Counted from the first letter of the stretch, positions 1-8,414 are shown. The stretch is DNA of 64,000 nt from Granulosicoccaceae bacterium (GCA_020629835.1 JAHDCO010000006.1:45771-109770), one strand, 5' to 3'. Numbers and translations: made by a program. Notes: a model not told the origin generated them from the letters alone.

Positions 1-242
1 AATTCTCAACAGTGATTTTGGAAAGGAAAATTGCGTTCTACAGAGTATAGCGATAGGGTGTGCGCTACCAGAACAACCGATCAGCATTCGACCACAATGC
101 CTTATGCAGTTTGACCGCCTACTTGCATGATAAATAATAGTTATCAATTAATATAAAATATTCCGTTTTATTTATTGATTGGTCTTCCGCAAACTCTTGT
201 CATACCCCCTTGGTATTTAAACGAGAGTTTTGGGAGTCAACC

Positions 243-1421
243 ATGAAAAATTCTTCAACCGTATTACTCGTCGCCACCGCGTTTCCCTTGAACGCCATGG
301 CCTTGGACTTAATAACTTACGAGAACCCCGAAAGCTCGTTTGAATCTGCGTACGTGGACTTCAATGCGAATGCCAACGCGGGCAATCAGGACCAGACAAG
401 CTTTAATTCGTTGATTGATGTGCAATATTCATTACGTCGATCAGAAGAAAAGCGCGTTTGGGGTTTACGTGGCAACGCAGTTTCCAATGCTAGCCGTGGT
501 CCCAACGATGGGGATAAAACCAATAGCGAATATGGATTTGAAGTCGGCGCTTATACCGATGTGTACTTCAACGAAGCGCGTCCCAAATTGTTTTATTTTG
601 GTGATGTCAGCTACGCCCACGAAAGTAGTGCAGCTGATGACAACATTGGTGTTACTGCAGGTATTGGCTATGGTCGAGTCTGGAATGCAACACCTTTAGC
701 GAAAGCCTTGAGAATTCAAGAGGCTTTTAAGTCACACGGTTTACTGTCACAAGATCTAACCGATGAGCAGTTGATGCAGTTAGCTGATGTTATCGCTCGA
801 GAGGACGAGTATCGTGTTACGCATGGTGTTGAGGACTATAAAGGCGCCTGGTACACCGATATGGAAGCGGTTATGGTAGGCGCTAACGCATTACCCAGTG
901 GTAGCTTGAGTGCATTGGCGACAGTGAAATTGGATGATGTTCTATTCAACGAACCAATCAGTGCCCGACGGCACGGTTGGGTGGTTCGTGCGGGTGCTGG
1001 ATTCCAATCGAGTGACTTTTCTGGTTTAACAGATAATGACCCAAAACTGACATTCCAAGCGGAATACGCGAAGCCGGTGGGATTGCGAGGCCAGTGGATT
1101 AATCTGTTTTCCTATGAGCCAATTTTTGGTAGCAATACCGTGCATACGGTGCAAAATCGCTTGAGTTACACCCACGAGATCAGTGATCGAATTGATTGGG
1201 TAAACGGATTAGATACGCTGATTCTGCAGGCGGATGATCGTAATGATAGCCGTTTCACCAGTAACACCTTATCCAGTGGCTTTAACTTTCATGTCACCAA
1301 TACGATTGATCTGGCTTTAACCTTTGCCGCCATCAAGACCAGTGAGCGACCCAACGTCGATCGCACAAATGATGAGGTAAGTACTTCAGCAGTAATCGGT
1401 GTTAAATACCGTCTGAAGTAG
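243..1421 (+). CDS. Outer-membrane beta-barrel protein, function unknown
   Basis: About 392 residues. The chosen ATG follows GGGAG and begins a Sec signal peptide (MKNSSTVLLVATAF, likely cleaved after AMA). A longer in-frame start at 210 would bury the signal peptide. The mature protein shows alternating polar/aromatic strands typical of outer-membrane barrels (for example FYFGDVSYAHE, LTFQAEYAKP, SSGFNFHV) and ends in a strand, GVKYRLK. Around mature residues 155-210 a helical, charged insert (LSQDLTDEQLMQLADVIARE) interrupts the barrel and may form a periplasmic or extracellular plug. No specific family is recognised; porin or surface receptor roles are both possible. It stands alone and is followed by a hairpin at 1435-1460. 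Confidence 0.75.
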   Translation: MKNSSTVLLVATAFPLNAMALDLITYENPESSFESAYVDFNANANAGNQDQTSFNSLIDVQYSLRRSEEKRVWGLRGNAVSNASRGPNDGDKTNSEYGFEVGAYTDVYFNEARPKLFYFGDVSYAHESSAADDNIGVTAGIGYGRVWNATPLAKALRIQEAFKSHGLLSQDLTDEQLMQLADVIAREDEYRVTHGVEDYKGAWYTDMEAVMVGANALPSGSLSALATVKLDDVLFNEPISARRHGWVVRAGAGFQSSDFSGLTDNDPKLTFQAEYAKPVGLRGQWINLFSYEPIFGSNTVHTVQNRLSYTHEISDRIDWVNGLDTLILQADDRNDSRFTSNTLSSGFNFHVTNTIDLALTFAAIKTSERPNVDRTNDEVSTSAVIGVKYRLK

Positions 1422-1434
1422 TGAGTTTTTATTT

Positions 1435-1460
1435 GCCTCGGGTCTGAGACGACCCGGGGC
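1435..1460 (+). terminator. Hairpin after the barrel gene
   Basis: A 10-bp stem (GCCTCGGGTC paired with GACCCGGGGC, one G-T pair) with a 6-nt loop, 13 bp after the stop codon. There is no clear T-run, so it may be an mRNA 3' stabiliser rather than a strict intrinsic terminator. Confidence 0.5.
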
Positions 1461-1801
1461 AAGACTACCGCGTACCATCCTGCGAAGTATGTCTTGCGAA
1501 CTTTAAAAGTCGGGTAAGCCTTGCATTTTAAGGGCTAAGTGCCTTCGGTCTCTAGCTGAAGCCCAGTGGTATTCTGTAGAGGTCATAGTTCAGCACGAAA
1601 CTACTGTGGCCTGCGGCGTACAACCCATGTCCTTATTCATTGCAATACCTTGATGGAGCTGTGCTCGACGGGTGAGAAGCCCGACGTGTGTATGTTTTCC
1701 GTACTGAGGTGGATTTTAAAGATACGATTTTTTCTCTCGCCACTAAGTTTCTCCTAATTCTGGGAACCGAAACTACTCCTACGCAATAAGCGTTTACCTA
1801 A
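1461..1801. other. Intergenic stretch without a recognised gene
   Basis: Some 340 bases between the barrel and PepSY genes. A 63-codon open frame at 1566-1757 has no ribosome-binding site and no sensible protein composition, so I do not call it. The end of the stretch must hold the promoter of the PepSY gene. No riboswitch signature is seen. Confidence 0.5.
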
Positions 1802-1817
1802 TAAGTGGAGAGACAAA

Positions 1818-2135
1818 ATGAATCATTCAAAGAAATTAATTGCTACCGCCGCCGTTGCTGGAGTATTGGCTGCTGGAACGCTGGCTTACGCCGATAACCT
1901 GCAGTCGTATGAGGGGGCTTTGCCCATACAACAAGCCTCAGAACTTGCGCTAAATATTGTGCCCGGCACCATCATAGAGGCGGAACTTGAACGCGAAGAC
2001 GGTGTGCTGATTTGGGAGGTGGAGGTTGTGAATGGGGAGAACCAGACGGTGGAGTTAATGCTGGATGCGATGTCTGGCGAGCTTCTCGGGCAGGAGATTG
2101 ACGATGACGACCATCATCGCAAATTGAAAGGTTGA
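1818..2135 (+). CDS. Periplasmic PepSY-domain protein
   Basis: 105 residues, ATG preceded by GGAGAG at good spacing. An N-terminal signal peptide (ATAAVAGVLAAGTLAYA) is followed by one PepSY domain: helix IQQASELALNIVPG, then strands containing EAELEREDGVLIWEVEVV and a turn LMLDAMSGELL. The tail is acidic and histidine-containing (EIDDDDHHRKLKG), which could bind a metal. PepSY proteins are periplasmic modulators often found beside two-component systems or proteases, but no such partner is adjacent. Exported, single-domain, function unassigned. Confidence 0.88.
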   Translation: MNHSKKLIATAAVAGVLAAGTLAYADNLQSYEGALPIQQASELALNIVPGTIIEAELEREDGVLIWEVEVVNGENQTVELMLDAMSGELLGQEIDDDDHHRKLKG

Positions 2136-2189
2136 CCGACGCTTCATAGTACCTAATAGGAAATTATTAGAAAGCCGGAATGGCACGTT

Positions 2190-2235
2190 GCTTCTTACCG
2201 ACCCTCAATTTGTTTGATTTGGGTCGGTCTGAAGC
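2190..2235. terminator. Bidirectional hairpin between convergent genes
   Basis: GCTTC..ACCGACCC paired with GGGTCGGT..GAAGC around a 16-nt loop, lying between the PepSY gene (+) and the AraC gene (-), whose 3' ends face each other. T-rich flanks are short. Confidence 0.6.
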
Positions 2236-2298
2236 TTCTACCCTAGCCATAATTTAATGGTCGTGCTGTTGGAAGGTAACTAAAGAAATGAATCGGTG

Positions 2299-3240
2299 CT
2301 AGCTTGAGATTTGGTGTTGGCTGAGTCTGAAACTAGCGGGTGGTTGATCGAAATAGCGTTTAAATACTCTGCCGAATGATGCCTCGGAGGAGTACCCGCT
2401 AAGTTGTGCAACCTCAATTATTGGTTTGTTTGTCTCGGCCAACAAATGCTTCGCAACCTGCATGCGCCAATCGGTTAAGTACGCTAACGGTGTACTGCCC
2501 ATTAACTCGCTAAATTTATTGGCAAAACTCGTACGGGATAACCCTGCCACTTTGGCAAGGCTATCCACTGTCCACATATCACCAGGATCACGATGCATCG
2601 CTTCTAGAGCACTTCGGATTTTTTGATCGGCAAAAGCCGCGGTAATATGCCGGTTTTTGCCATCGCCGGAAATGTAAGTGCGGATTGCTTGCGCGAAAAT
2701 TATCTCTGCTAGCTTGTGTGCAATCAAATCGCTTCCGAGATCATCCCGACCAACTTCGAAACCGATCATCTTTAAGGATTCATTCAACCAAGTGGGAGAT
2801 GCTTCGCCGTAGGCACGAAGCAAAATGTATTCGGGTAACGCGTCAATCAAAACATGTTCAGCTACTGGATCAAACGCAAAGTGACCGCAGATTAATTGCG
2901 TTTCATGATCTGAGTCACTCTCGCCATAAATTAGAGCACCCCTTCCGGTGAAACCTGAATCTTCTAGCACGCTATCCAATGATTTGCTTCTGGCATCAGC
3001 AGGCTCAGACAGTACATGGCTTGCTCCTTTGGTGATGATAATAAGATCACCTTGGTTTATTTGTACCGTTTCACCAGCAGTTGGCAGGTGAGCGAAGCAT
3101 CGACCACGATGTACGTAATGAAATCGAGAAACGTTTTGATACTGTGGCACTTCTACACCCCAGGGTGCAGTAAAAGATGTTCGAAAGTACAAAGTACCTG
3201 ACATCTTTGAGAAACGAAGTATTTCACTTAGTAAATCCAT
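2299..3240 (-). CDS. AraC-family regulator with N-terminal cupin_6 domain
   Basis: The chosen start gives MDLLSEILRFSKMSG, the usual first residues of this family. A longer frame from a GTG at 3291 adds 17 unlikely residues. An N-terminal cupin (about residues 1-190, with YFRTSFTAPWGVEVP and FHYVHRGRCF) is followed by a C-terminal double helix-turn-helix (about 210-310: WTVDSLAKVAGLSRTSFANK, and IIEVAQLSGYSSEASFGRVFKRY). Cupin_6 AraC proteins usually control neighbouring oxidoreductase or detoxification genes. Here the divergent neighbour is the DUF4142/cupredoxin pair. A decayed relative lies at 8607-9107. Confidence 0.88.
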   Translation of the reverse strand: MDLLSEILRFSKMSGTLYFRTSFTAPWGVEVPQYQNVSRFHYVHRGRCFAHLPTAGETVQINQGDLIIITKGASHVLSEPADARSKSLDSVLEDSGFTGRGALIYGESDSDHETQLICGHFAFDPVAEHVLIDALPEYILLRAYGEASPTWLNESLKMIGFEVGRDDLGSDLIAHKLAEIIFAQAIRTYISGDGKNRHITAAFADQKIRSALEAMHRDPGDMWTVDSLAKVAGLSRTSFANKFSELMGSTPLAYLTDWRMQVAKHLLAETNKPIIEVAQLSGYSSEASFGRVFKRYFDQPPASFRLSQHQISS

Positions 3241-3422
3241 GTAGGAACGATACCGCGTTAATGCGGCTTCCGCTACCGTCCGTTCAAGCACGGGAATGTG
3301 AAAATGTACGAATAATCAAAAGTGCTGAACGATCGGTCGTGTATGTTGAAAAACCATCCTTAATACTTTGTCTCATGGGGTGTTTGGATATTACAGGCAC
3401 CGAATTCCATTCGCAAAGCAGG

Positions 3423-3977
3423 ATGAAAAAATCAATGAAGACTCTGTATTCAACGCTGGTTATCGGTTTGACTCTTATGGTCGGTTGTGCAACAGCGCAG
3501 GCGAACAAACCTTCTGATCTAAATGATCTAGAAATCGCACATGCGGCGTACACTGCCGACAATATAGACATTAGGTACGCTCATTTAGCGCTAGCAATCT
3601 CAGATAACCCGGATATCGTAGAATTTGCAAAGACTATGATCCGCGATCATGAAGCGGTGAACGAACAAGCTCTTGCACTGTTAGCTAAACTAGAGGTGCA
3701 GCCGAAAGATAATTTTCTCAGTCAGCAATTGACTGTAGGTTCAATAGAACTGATCAATGAAATGAGCCAATTGCGTGGGGTGGAATTCGATAGGCGTTAT
3801 GCTGAAAATGAATTGGCCTATCACAAAGCGGTGAATGAAATTGTCAGTAAAGAGTTCATTCCTAATATCGAAAATATGGACGTTAAAGCCTTGTTTGAGC
3901 AAGCGTTAGTGATTTTTTTAGCGCATGAAAAACACGCTGAGATGATGGTCAAGAAACTTTCGAACAAATCCGAGTAG
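3423..3977 (+). CDS. DUF4142 exported lipoprotein-like protein
   Basis: 184 residues from ATG 3423 (an alternative ATG at 3435). The N-terminus MKKSMKTLYSTLVIGLTLMV runs into GCATAQ, a plausible lipobox cysteine. The rest is a four-helix, ferritin-like DUF4142 domain with AHAAYTADNIDIRYAHLAL, FAKTMIRDHEAVNEQALALL and a late HEKHAEMM segment; acidic and histidine residues are placed as in metal-binding helical bundles. Function is unknown for the family. It is separated by 2 bp from the downstream cupredoxin gene, so the two are very probably cotranscribed, and it is divergent from the AraC regulator. Confidence 0.85.
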   Translation: MKKSMKTLYSTLVIGLTLMVGCATAQANKPSDLNDLEIAHAAYTADNIDIRYAHLALAISDNPDIVEFAKTMIRDHEAVNEQALALLAKLEVQPKDNFLSQQLTVGSIELINEMSQLRGVEFDRRYAENELAYHKAVNEIVSKEFIPNIENMDVKALFEQALVIFLAHEKHAEMMVKKLSNKSE

Positions 3978-3979
3978 AC

Positions 3980-4339
3980 ATGCGAGGGCGAATCGTAACA
4001 GGGGCTAGAGTCACAAAAGCTATAGTTGTCGTAGTTTCAAGTTTTGCTCCGGTTCTGTGGGGAGCAGAGGCAAGCCAAAAGGCTGTTCGGATAACACATT
4101 ATGTCGAGATTCGAGGGTTTGAATTCAAACCTTCGAATCTGTCTGTAAGCCCGGGAGACTCGATAGTCTTCATGAATCTTGACATCGTACCTCATACGGC
4201 GACAGCAATTGATAACACTTGGACGACAGACACATTAGAGACAGGGGAAACCCAACTAATCACGATCACGTCGGACTCCACGCCTGTGTATTATTGTATT
4301 TTCCATCCCTCTATGAACGGATCTCTCGATCTTCAATAG
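3980..4339 (+). CDS. Periplasmic cupredoxin (plastocyanin/pseudoazurin-like)
   Basis: 119 residues with a Sec-type N-terminus (AIVVVVSSFAPVLWGAEA). The cupredoxin fold shows all four type-1 copper ligands: His72 in VPHTA, then Cys106, His109 and Met112 in YYCIFHPSM. Such proteins shuttle electrons or buffer copper in the periplasm. It starts 2 bp after the DUF4142 stop codon, forming a two-gene unit, and its 3' end nearly meets the TetR gene. The GTG/ATG choice at the N-terminus is not certain. Confidence 0.87.
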   Translation: MRGRIVTGARVTKAIVVVVSSFAPVLWGAEASQKAVRITHYVEIRGFEFKPSNLSVSPGDSIVFMNLDIVPHTATAIDNTWTTDTLETGETQLITITSDSTPVYYCIFHPSMNGSLDLQ

Positions 4340-4371
4340 AGGGCCAATCATTCAATGAGAAATGAGTTGTA

Positions 4372-4905
4372 TTAAGCCTTCTTGGCGGTTTTCATTGCGT
4401 CTCTTATCAATGACGGATCGTCTGATAGTCGCGCGATCAGTAGCGAGCCCTCTAGCGCACTGACAAAGTTAAATGAGCGGTGTTTGTAGTCTTTGAAACC
4501 CATCTCTTTAAATTGTTTTGCAACCCAGGCTCTCATGTCCTCAAAGTACACTTTTAAGCGTTTTTTGACTGCAGGGCTTACCGATTGCATTTCGGCAGAC
4601 ATCATTCCACAAAGGCAGAATTTTTCCTGTTCCAGATAGCTCTCAAAAACTTCCACCAGCGTTGTTAGGCGTTTCTCAGGGTTAGAGAACCTAACCTCAA
4701 GCTTGCTGAGTGCCGCAACCTGGTCTTCATGAGCACGCTCTACTAACGCAAGGGCGAGATCCGCTTTTAATTTGTAGTGGTAATGAACGCTGGCTGTTTT
4801 CACGCCAATTTCGTTTGCAAGGTCAATGTAGCTGAAGCCATTAAACCCTTTGAGTTGGGTCAGCTCTTCGGCCACATCTAATATTCGAGTTTTAGTGTCT
4901 GCCAT
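4372..4905 (-). CDS. TetR-family repressor, probable redox/electrophile sensor
   Basis: 177 residues. N-terminal TetR helix-turn-helix (about 10-55: FSYIDLANEIGVKTASVHYH). The ligand domain carries a Cys97-Leu-Cys99 pair in KFCLCGMMSAE, a motif common in this TetR branch and suggestive of thiol sensing (inference). The palindrome at 4951-4966 lies 45 bp upstream, 3 bp from the TCTAAT hexamer at 4942-4947, so autoregulation is likely. The same palindrome precedes the NTF2/CMD/GST unit and the small secreted protein gene, which are the likely targets. Confidence 0.88.
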   Translation of the reverse strand: MADTKTRILDVAEELTQLKGFNGFSYIDLANEIGVKTASVHYHYKLKADLALALVERAHEDQVAALSKLEVRFSNPEKRLTTLVEVFESYLEQEKFCLCGMMSAEMQSVSPAVKKRLKVYFEDMRAWVAKQFKEMGFKDYKHRSFNFVSALEGSLLIARLSDDPSLIRDAMKTAKKA

Positions 4906-4941
4906 AAGTTGCTTTATCCAAGCTAAATTTTTTTGGTACTC

Positions 4942-4966
4942 ATTAGATGACTACATACATATAGGT
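4942..4966 (-). promoter_or_regulatory. tetR promoter: -10 hexamer with proximal operator
   Basis: Palindrome CTACATACATATAGGT at 4951-4966. On the minus strand it is followed after 3 bp by TCTAAT (4942-4947), one mismatch from the consensus -10. The element fills the -10/-35 spacer, a typical repressor position. The same layout recurs at 7482-7506 and 8392-8414. Confidence 0.65.
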
Positions 4967-5432
4967 AAAGTATAGCAATTCAACGGAATTAACAAGCAAA
5001 AAAATTTCCCATCTCAGATCGAAATTCGGTATGGCTACATATACGAAGGTTAATGATTAGAAAAGTAGCGTTGATATCTCTGAATTTGTAGGCTGTCTCT
5101 CAGCAAAAAACGTTATTAAGAGGCATCTGAATAATTGGCTGGTTTGCTTTAGAGAGATTCTTTTCCAAGTTGTAGTTTGGTGTGTACACGCTATGCGCTT
5201 ACTGCTAAATAATACGGATAACGCATTTGTGATTTAGCCAAATCAAGTTTATTGTTGCAAATGGTGGGTTGATTTTAGGCGCTGTGTAGCACAGTACACT
5301 GCGATCAATACCGGGGGTGGCAGGGGCTGAGAAAGGTTGGTCTGCGTTTCGACAACTTACTCTTACTCAACGCCCCAAATCCAACGGACATCGACCATTC
5401 CAGCCCAAAAATGGACTAGATAAGTAGATGTC
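4967..5432. other. Gene-poor stretch with a distal operator-like copy
   Basis: No coding sequence is supported. At 5035-5050 lies CTACATATACGAAGGT, which matches the proximal operator at 7491 in 13 of 16 positions and sits 84 bp (about 8 helical turns) upstream of the tetR-proximal operator. The rest (5051-5432) shows nothing recognisable. Confidence 0.45.
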
Positions 5433-6221
5433 TTATCCCCAGTGGTGCTCTGGCACGTTTTCGCCCACTTGCACCGCCTTTCTAGCATTGAATCGATCCA
5501 TATAAGCAGAAACGTGCTTGTAGGTTCTAAGGCCTGTCACCTCATTAGCCTGGTAAAAACGTTCCATACCGTTCAACCATGGTGCGATGGACATGTCGGC
5601 AATGGAATAGTCCCCCGCCAACCAATCGCGCTGACTCAATGCCTGATCCAAGACGTTCAGTAGACGTTTTACTTCATTGGTATACCGCTCTAGTGGACGC
5701 TTGTCCTCATACTCTTTACCGGCGAAAGAATGGAAGAAGCCAAACTGCCCTGCCATGGGGCCTAATCCACCCATTTGAAACATTAACCACTGTAGTACTT
5801 CATAGCGCTGTGCTTCATTATTACCGATGAACTTATTGGATTTTTCAGCCAAGTAAATGAGAATAGCGCCGCTTTCAAATAGTCCGAGTGCTTTTCCATC
5901 GGGACCGTGAGGGTCAACAATGGCTGGAATTTTATTGTTGGGATTTAATGACAAAAACTCAGGGCTGGTAACTCCTTCGTCGTTCAAGGGAATTTTGTGT
6001 GCTTCGTACGCTAACCCCGTTTCTTCTAGCATGATGGATACTTTCTGCCCATTCGGTGTTGGCATGGAATACAGCTGTATTACGTCAGGGTTCTGGGGTG
6101 CCCAGCGCTTCGATATTAAGAAATCGGATAGAGAATTTGTTTCATTTTTAGGTTTATGAGGCACAACGGGGTTCCTTTTTGTGTAGCGATACTCAAGCGA
6201 TATGACTTGCTGTGTAGGCAT
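5433..6221 (-). CDS. yfcG: Glutathione S-transferase, YfcG/Ure2p-like disulfide-bond reductase
   Basis: 262 residues with a 45-residue N-terminal extension ahead of the thioredoxin-like domain (IQLYSMPTPNGQKVSIMLEE, then NPNNKIPAIVDP and LFESGAILIYLAEK). The all-alpha GST C-domain follows (LQWLMFQMGGLGPMAGQ, WLAGDYSIADMSIAPW). The TPNGQK motif replaces a catalytic Tyr/Ser/Cys, as in YfcG/YghU-type enzymes that bind two glutathiones and reduce small disulfides. Known YfcG is about 215 residues, so the extension is unusual or the real start may be downstream. It is third in the minus-strand unit after the NTF2-like and CMD genes, separated from CMD by two hairpins. Confidence 0.85.
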   Translation of the reverse strand: MPTQQVISLEYRYTKRNPVVPHKPKNETNSLSDFLISKRWAPQNPDVIQLYSMPTPNGQKVSIMLEETGLAYEAHKIPLNDEGVTSPEFLSLNPNNKIPAIVDPHGPDGKALGLFESGAILIYLAEKSNKFIGNNEAQRYEVLQWLMFQMGGLGPMAGQFGFFHSFAGKEYEDKRPLERYTNEVKRLLNVLDQALSQRDWLAGDYSIADMSIAPWLNGMERFYQANEVTGLRTYKHVSAYMDRFNARKAVQVGENVPEHHWG

Positions 6222-6238
6222 CTGAAATAGTTGGGAAC

Positions 6239-6290
6239 GGGCACAATCAACGTGCCCTTAGCCCACGATCACGTTGAACCGTGGGCTAAG
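6239..6290 (-). terminator. Tandem hairpins between CMD and GST genes
   Basis: Hairpin 1: perfect 11-bp arms CTTAGCCCACG (6257-6267) and CGTGGGCTAAG (6280-6290), 12-nt loop. Hairpin 2: GGGCAC (6239-6244) with GTGCCC (6252-6257), 7-nt loop. There is no T-run on the minus strand, so this may be a partial terminator or processing site that sets the CMD:GST ratio. Confidence 0.55.
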
Positions 6291-6312
6291 GCATAAAGAC
6301 ACTACTGCTGAA

Positions 6313-6879
6313 TTACGCGACCGCTTGATCTTTAGTGGTTGGAGCGTACTTCTGGAACGGTGCGTCAATCGGTGTCTGTGCAATGTGATTGCTGTAGTTA
6401 GACATCAGCTTCAGGCTGGTGCCCATAATCACATCGAGAATATTAGCTTGGGTGAAACCTGCGTTTAAAAACGCCTGAATATCTTCTTCACTAACCCAGC
6501 CCCGGGCTTCATTGATTCGACGAGTGAACACATGCAGTGCTTCTAGCTTCGGATCAGCGATCGGTGTGCCGTTCCGCAGTGCTTCGATGGTGTCTTCAGG
6601 AATGTTCTTCATGTGGGCAGCCATTGTGTGGGCAGCGGTGCAATAATCGCATTGGTTGAGTTGATTATTGGTCATTAACACAACTTCTTGCTCAATCGGC
6701 GTTAAGGTAGTTTTTGTGTAGCTATCGGCCAAGGCCCAGTAGCCTTCCACCAAAGCAGGTGATTCAGCGAACACCGCAGTTAAATTGGGTATAAAGCCAA
6801 AATCCTTCTGCATTCGATCAAAGACTGGCAGACTGCCTTCAGGTGCCGTTTCAGCGGTGTGTACGGGTAAAATGTTCAT
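6313..6879 (-). CDS. AhpD-like carboxymuconolactone decarboxylase family protein
   Basis: 188 residues, start supported by AAAAGGATATCC. A helical CMD domain carries the AhpD-type redox centre Cys77-x-x-Cys80 with His84 (NQCDYCTAAHTM) preceded by acidic residues (PIEQEVVLM). Proteins with this motif act as peroxidases or disulfide reductases rather than as the lactone decarboxylase. Second gene of the NTF2-like/CMD/GST unit, so probably part of a peroxide or electrophile response under the TetR operator. Confidence 0.85.
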   Translation of the reverse strand: MNILPVHTAETAPEGSLPVFDRMQKDFGFIPNLTAVFAESPALVEGYWALADSYTKTTLTPIEQEVVLMTNNQLNQCDYCTAAHTMAAHMKNIPEDTIEALRNGTPIADPKLEALHVFTRRINEARGWVSEEDIQAFLNAGFTQANILDVIMGTSLKLMSNYSNHIAQTPIDAPFQKYAPTTKDQAVA

Positions 6880-6957
6880 ATGGATATCCTTTTTTTAATT
6901 GGTTGAATTATCGGTTTTGCGAAAAATGGGTAACTGAACGAAATATTCCAGTGCGAA

Positions 6958-7368
6958 TTAATTGTTGCTGTGCGAGTCGTAAACTTTTCCACTGATCTTC
7001 CACTCACCATCGTGTTGGTAGAGCACGAAGTAATCGGTGAAACGCAAACCACCCCAGTGGATAAATTCCACCTTTGCAGCAGCAGCTGGCCCAGAGATAT
7101 CGATCCAAGCAATGTGGTGTTGAACTTCGGGAGCTGGGCCACCCTCGGTCACGGCACCTTTAAATTCATCGGCGCTCATGTTGTAGAACTCGCCCTGTAC
7201 TGAGCCAACAATGTGGGCGTGATCGAAGAAAGCGGTGCGGGTTAATGCGCCATCGCCTGTTTTAGCCGAGTCGATATAAGGTTTAAGCGCCGCCTCAACC
7301 GCTTTATATGCAGCAAAGTTATGGGCCTCATCGGCTTGTGTTTCTTTAGAGATTTCAGCTTGTGACAT
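6958..7368 (-). CDS. NTF2-like (lumazine-binding type) small protein
   Basis: 136 residues, ATG preceded by AAGGA. SnoaL/NTF2-like cone fold: helix AVEAALKPYIDSAKTGDGALTR, a FFDHAHIVG strand, YNMSADEFKGAV, then beta strands FIHWGGLRFTDYFVLYQHDG and WKISGKVYDSH. This matches the putative lumazine-binding family, frequently found beside oxidoreductases; no catalytic function is established. First gene of the unit; its promoter contains an operator copy at 7491-7506 and a distal one at 7599-7614. Confidence 0.8.
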   Translation of the reverse strand: MSQAEISKETQADEAHNFAAYKAVEAALKPYIDSAKTGDGALTRTAFFDHAHIVGSVQGEFYNMSADEFKGAVTEGGPAPEVQHHIAWIDISGPAAAAKVEFIHWGGLRFTDYFVLYQHDGEWKISGKVYDSHSNN

Positions 7369-7481
7369 GATGTAAGTCCTTATTGGTTAATGTGATAACA
7401 GAAAAAATTTAGGTGCTATTAGCGAAGTGCGTACCGTCGATGATTACATTCATCGGAGTTCTCATTTCGCCAATTCGGTAA

Positions 7482-7506
7482 AATATATATCTACATATAA
7501 ATAGGT
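7482..7506 (-). promoter_or_regulatory. Promoter and proximal operator of the NTF2/CMD/GST unit
   Basis: CTACATATAAATAGGT at 7491-7506. On the minus strand TATATT (7482-7487) follows after exactly 3 bp. This is the same arrangement as at tetR and at the secreted-protein gene. The leader to the first ATG is about 110 nt. Confidence 0.65.
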
Positions 7507-7596
7507 GATTGGCCCAAAAGATTAATTAATGTTCTATCTTCAGGATATTGAAAAATTGGAAATTTTCCGACTTCGTTTCAAGTAATATCGACAACT

Positions 7597-7614
7597 ACCT
7601 ACATATTTATAGGT
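7597..7614 (-). promoter_or_regulatory. Distal operator copy
   Basis: ACCTACATATTTATAGGT: inverted ACCTA/TAGGT ends with 7 of 9 paired positions. It lies 108 bp upstream of the proximal copy, with no -10 hexamer at the 3-bp spacing, so it is probably an auxiliary site. Confidence 0.55.
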
Positions 7615-7714
7615 ACAAAAAGCCAAATGCAAGCGAATTTGTGAGATAAATCGACTTTGTTTAAAGCTTAGGAGATGATTGTTCATCTACTTGTGCTTTT
7701 GCGACTGGGTTTGC

Positions 7715-7897
7715 TCAGTCGATCAACACAGGTTCCTGCTCGATATCAACAGATACGCTGGAATCCAGATCAGTATCGAAAAACTCAGTTACATCGAAAC
7801 TAGAGTCATAGCGTTCTCTAAGCAAAAAGCTCAGTTCAATATCGATGTTTGAAATCTCAACGTCGCCAAGTGTGAGGTGGTCAAATTGTGGGTTCAT
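7715..7897 (-). CDS. Small acidic protein, unknown
   Basis: 60 residues, MNPQFDHLTLGDVEISNID at the start, strongly acidic (about a quarter Asp/Glu), no signal peptide, no cysteine. ATG is preceded by AGAG at 8 nt. It lies on the same strand and 152 bp downstream of the small secreted-protein gene, so it may belong to the same TetR-controlled transcript. No homologous family is recognised; it could be non-coding. Confidence 0.4.
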   Translation of the reverse strand: MNPQFDHLTLGDVEISNIDIELSFLLRERYDSSFDVTEFFDTDLDSSVSVDIEQEPVLID

Positions 7898-8049
7898 GTG
7901 TTGTCTCTGTTAGGTTAGATAGTTCTGATTTAAATTGTTGAAATGGTGTAGACGGTCGAATCGTAAATGTTTTGATAAAAGTAGTCGTCTGTACTAGGAA
8001 AATCTGTTGTTTACTAGAAGTAGTTACCAGGGAACGGACGATGCTCATT

Positions 8050-8328
8050 TTATGTCTCGCGATTTCTTTCACAGCGTAACTGGTGAGCCGCAAGCGATCC
8101 TAGGCTATAAACGCCGTCATTCAATTGACAAACCTGTGGCAGCCGATCGTTGTAGAAAGACCGATTCGTATCATCGATGAGTGGCGGATTTGACACGCTA
8201 GGTGATTCTGATTGGGCAGTTTTTCCGCTGGAGAAAGGATCAGATGGATTGCCGTAGTTAGAACTCACGGTAGCTACCGTCGATAGGAGAACAAATCCAA
8301 GAAAAAAATGCTGTTTGTTGGTTTTCAT
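8050..8328 (-). CDS. Small secreted protein, unknown function
   Basis: 92 residues from the ATG that follows AAGGAACC; an in-frame ATG 36 nt further upstream lacks a ribosome site. A signal peptide (KTNKQHFFLGFVLLSTVATV) precedes a Ser/Pro/Asn-rich mature part with two cysteines (QVCQLNDG and LRCERN) that may form a disulfide. Not recognised. The promoter is well defined: TATAAT at 8392-8397 with the palindromic operator at 8401-8414, which makes it a likely TetR target. Confidence 0.6.
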   Translation of the reverse strand: MKTNKQHFFLGFVLLSTVATVSSNYGNPSDPFSSGKTAQSESPSVSNPPLIDDTNRSFYNDRLPQVCQLNDGVYSLGSLAAHQLRCERNRET

Positions 8329-8391
8329 GAAGGTTCCTTGACACGAGATATTTGCGATTGCCAATACGTTGGTATTGATGAAAGCAAAATC

Positions 8392-8414
8392 ATTATATAT
8401 CTATATGTATATAG
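8392..8414 (-). promoter_or_regulatory. Promoter and proximal operator of the secreted-protein gene
   Basis: Perfect -10 TATAAT (minus strand, 8392-8397), 3 bp from CTATATGTATATAG (8401-8414; 12 of 14 bases self-complementary). Same geometry as 4942-4966 and 7482-7506. Confidence 0.7.

Noticed and set aside
1566..1757. 63-codon open frame between the barrel and PepSY genes
   Set aside because: No ribosome-binding site, odd composition rich in Cys and Leu, and no recognisable fold; it probably arises by chance.
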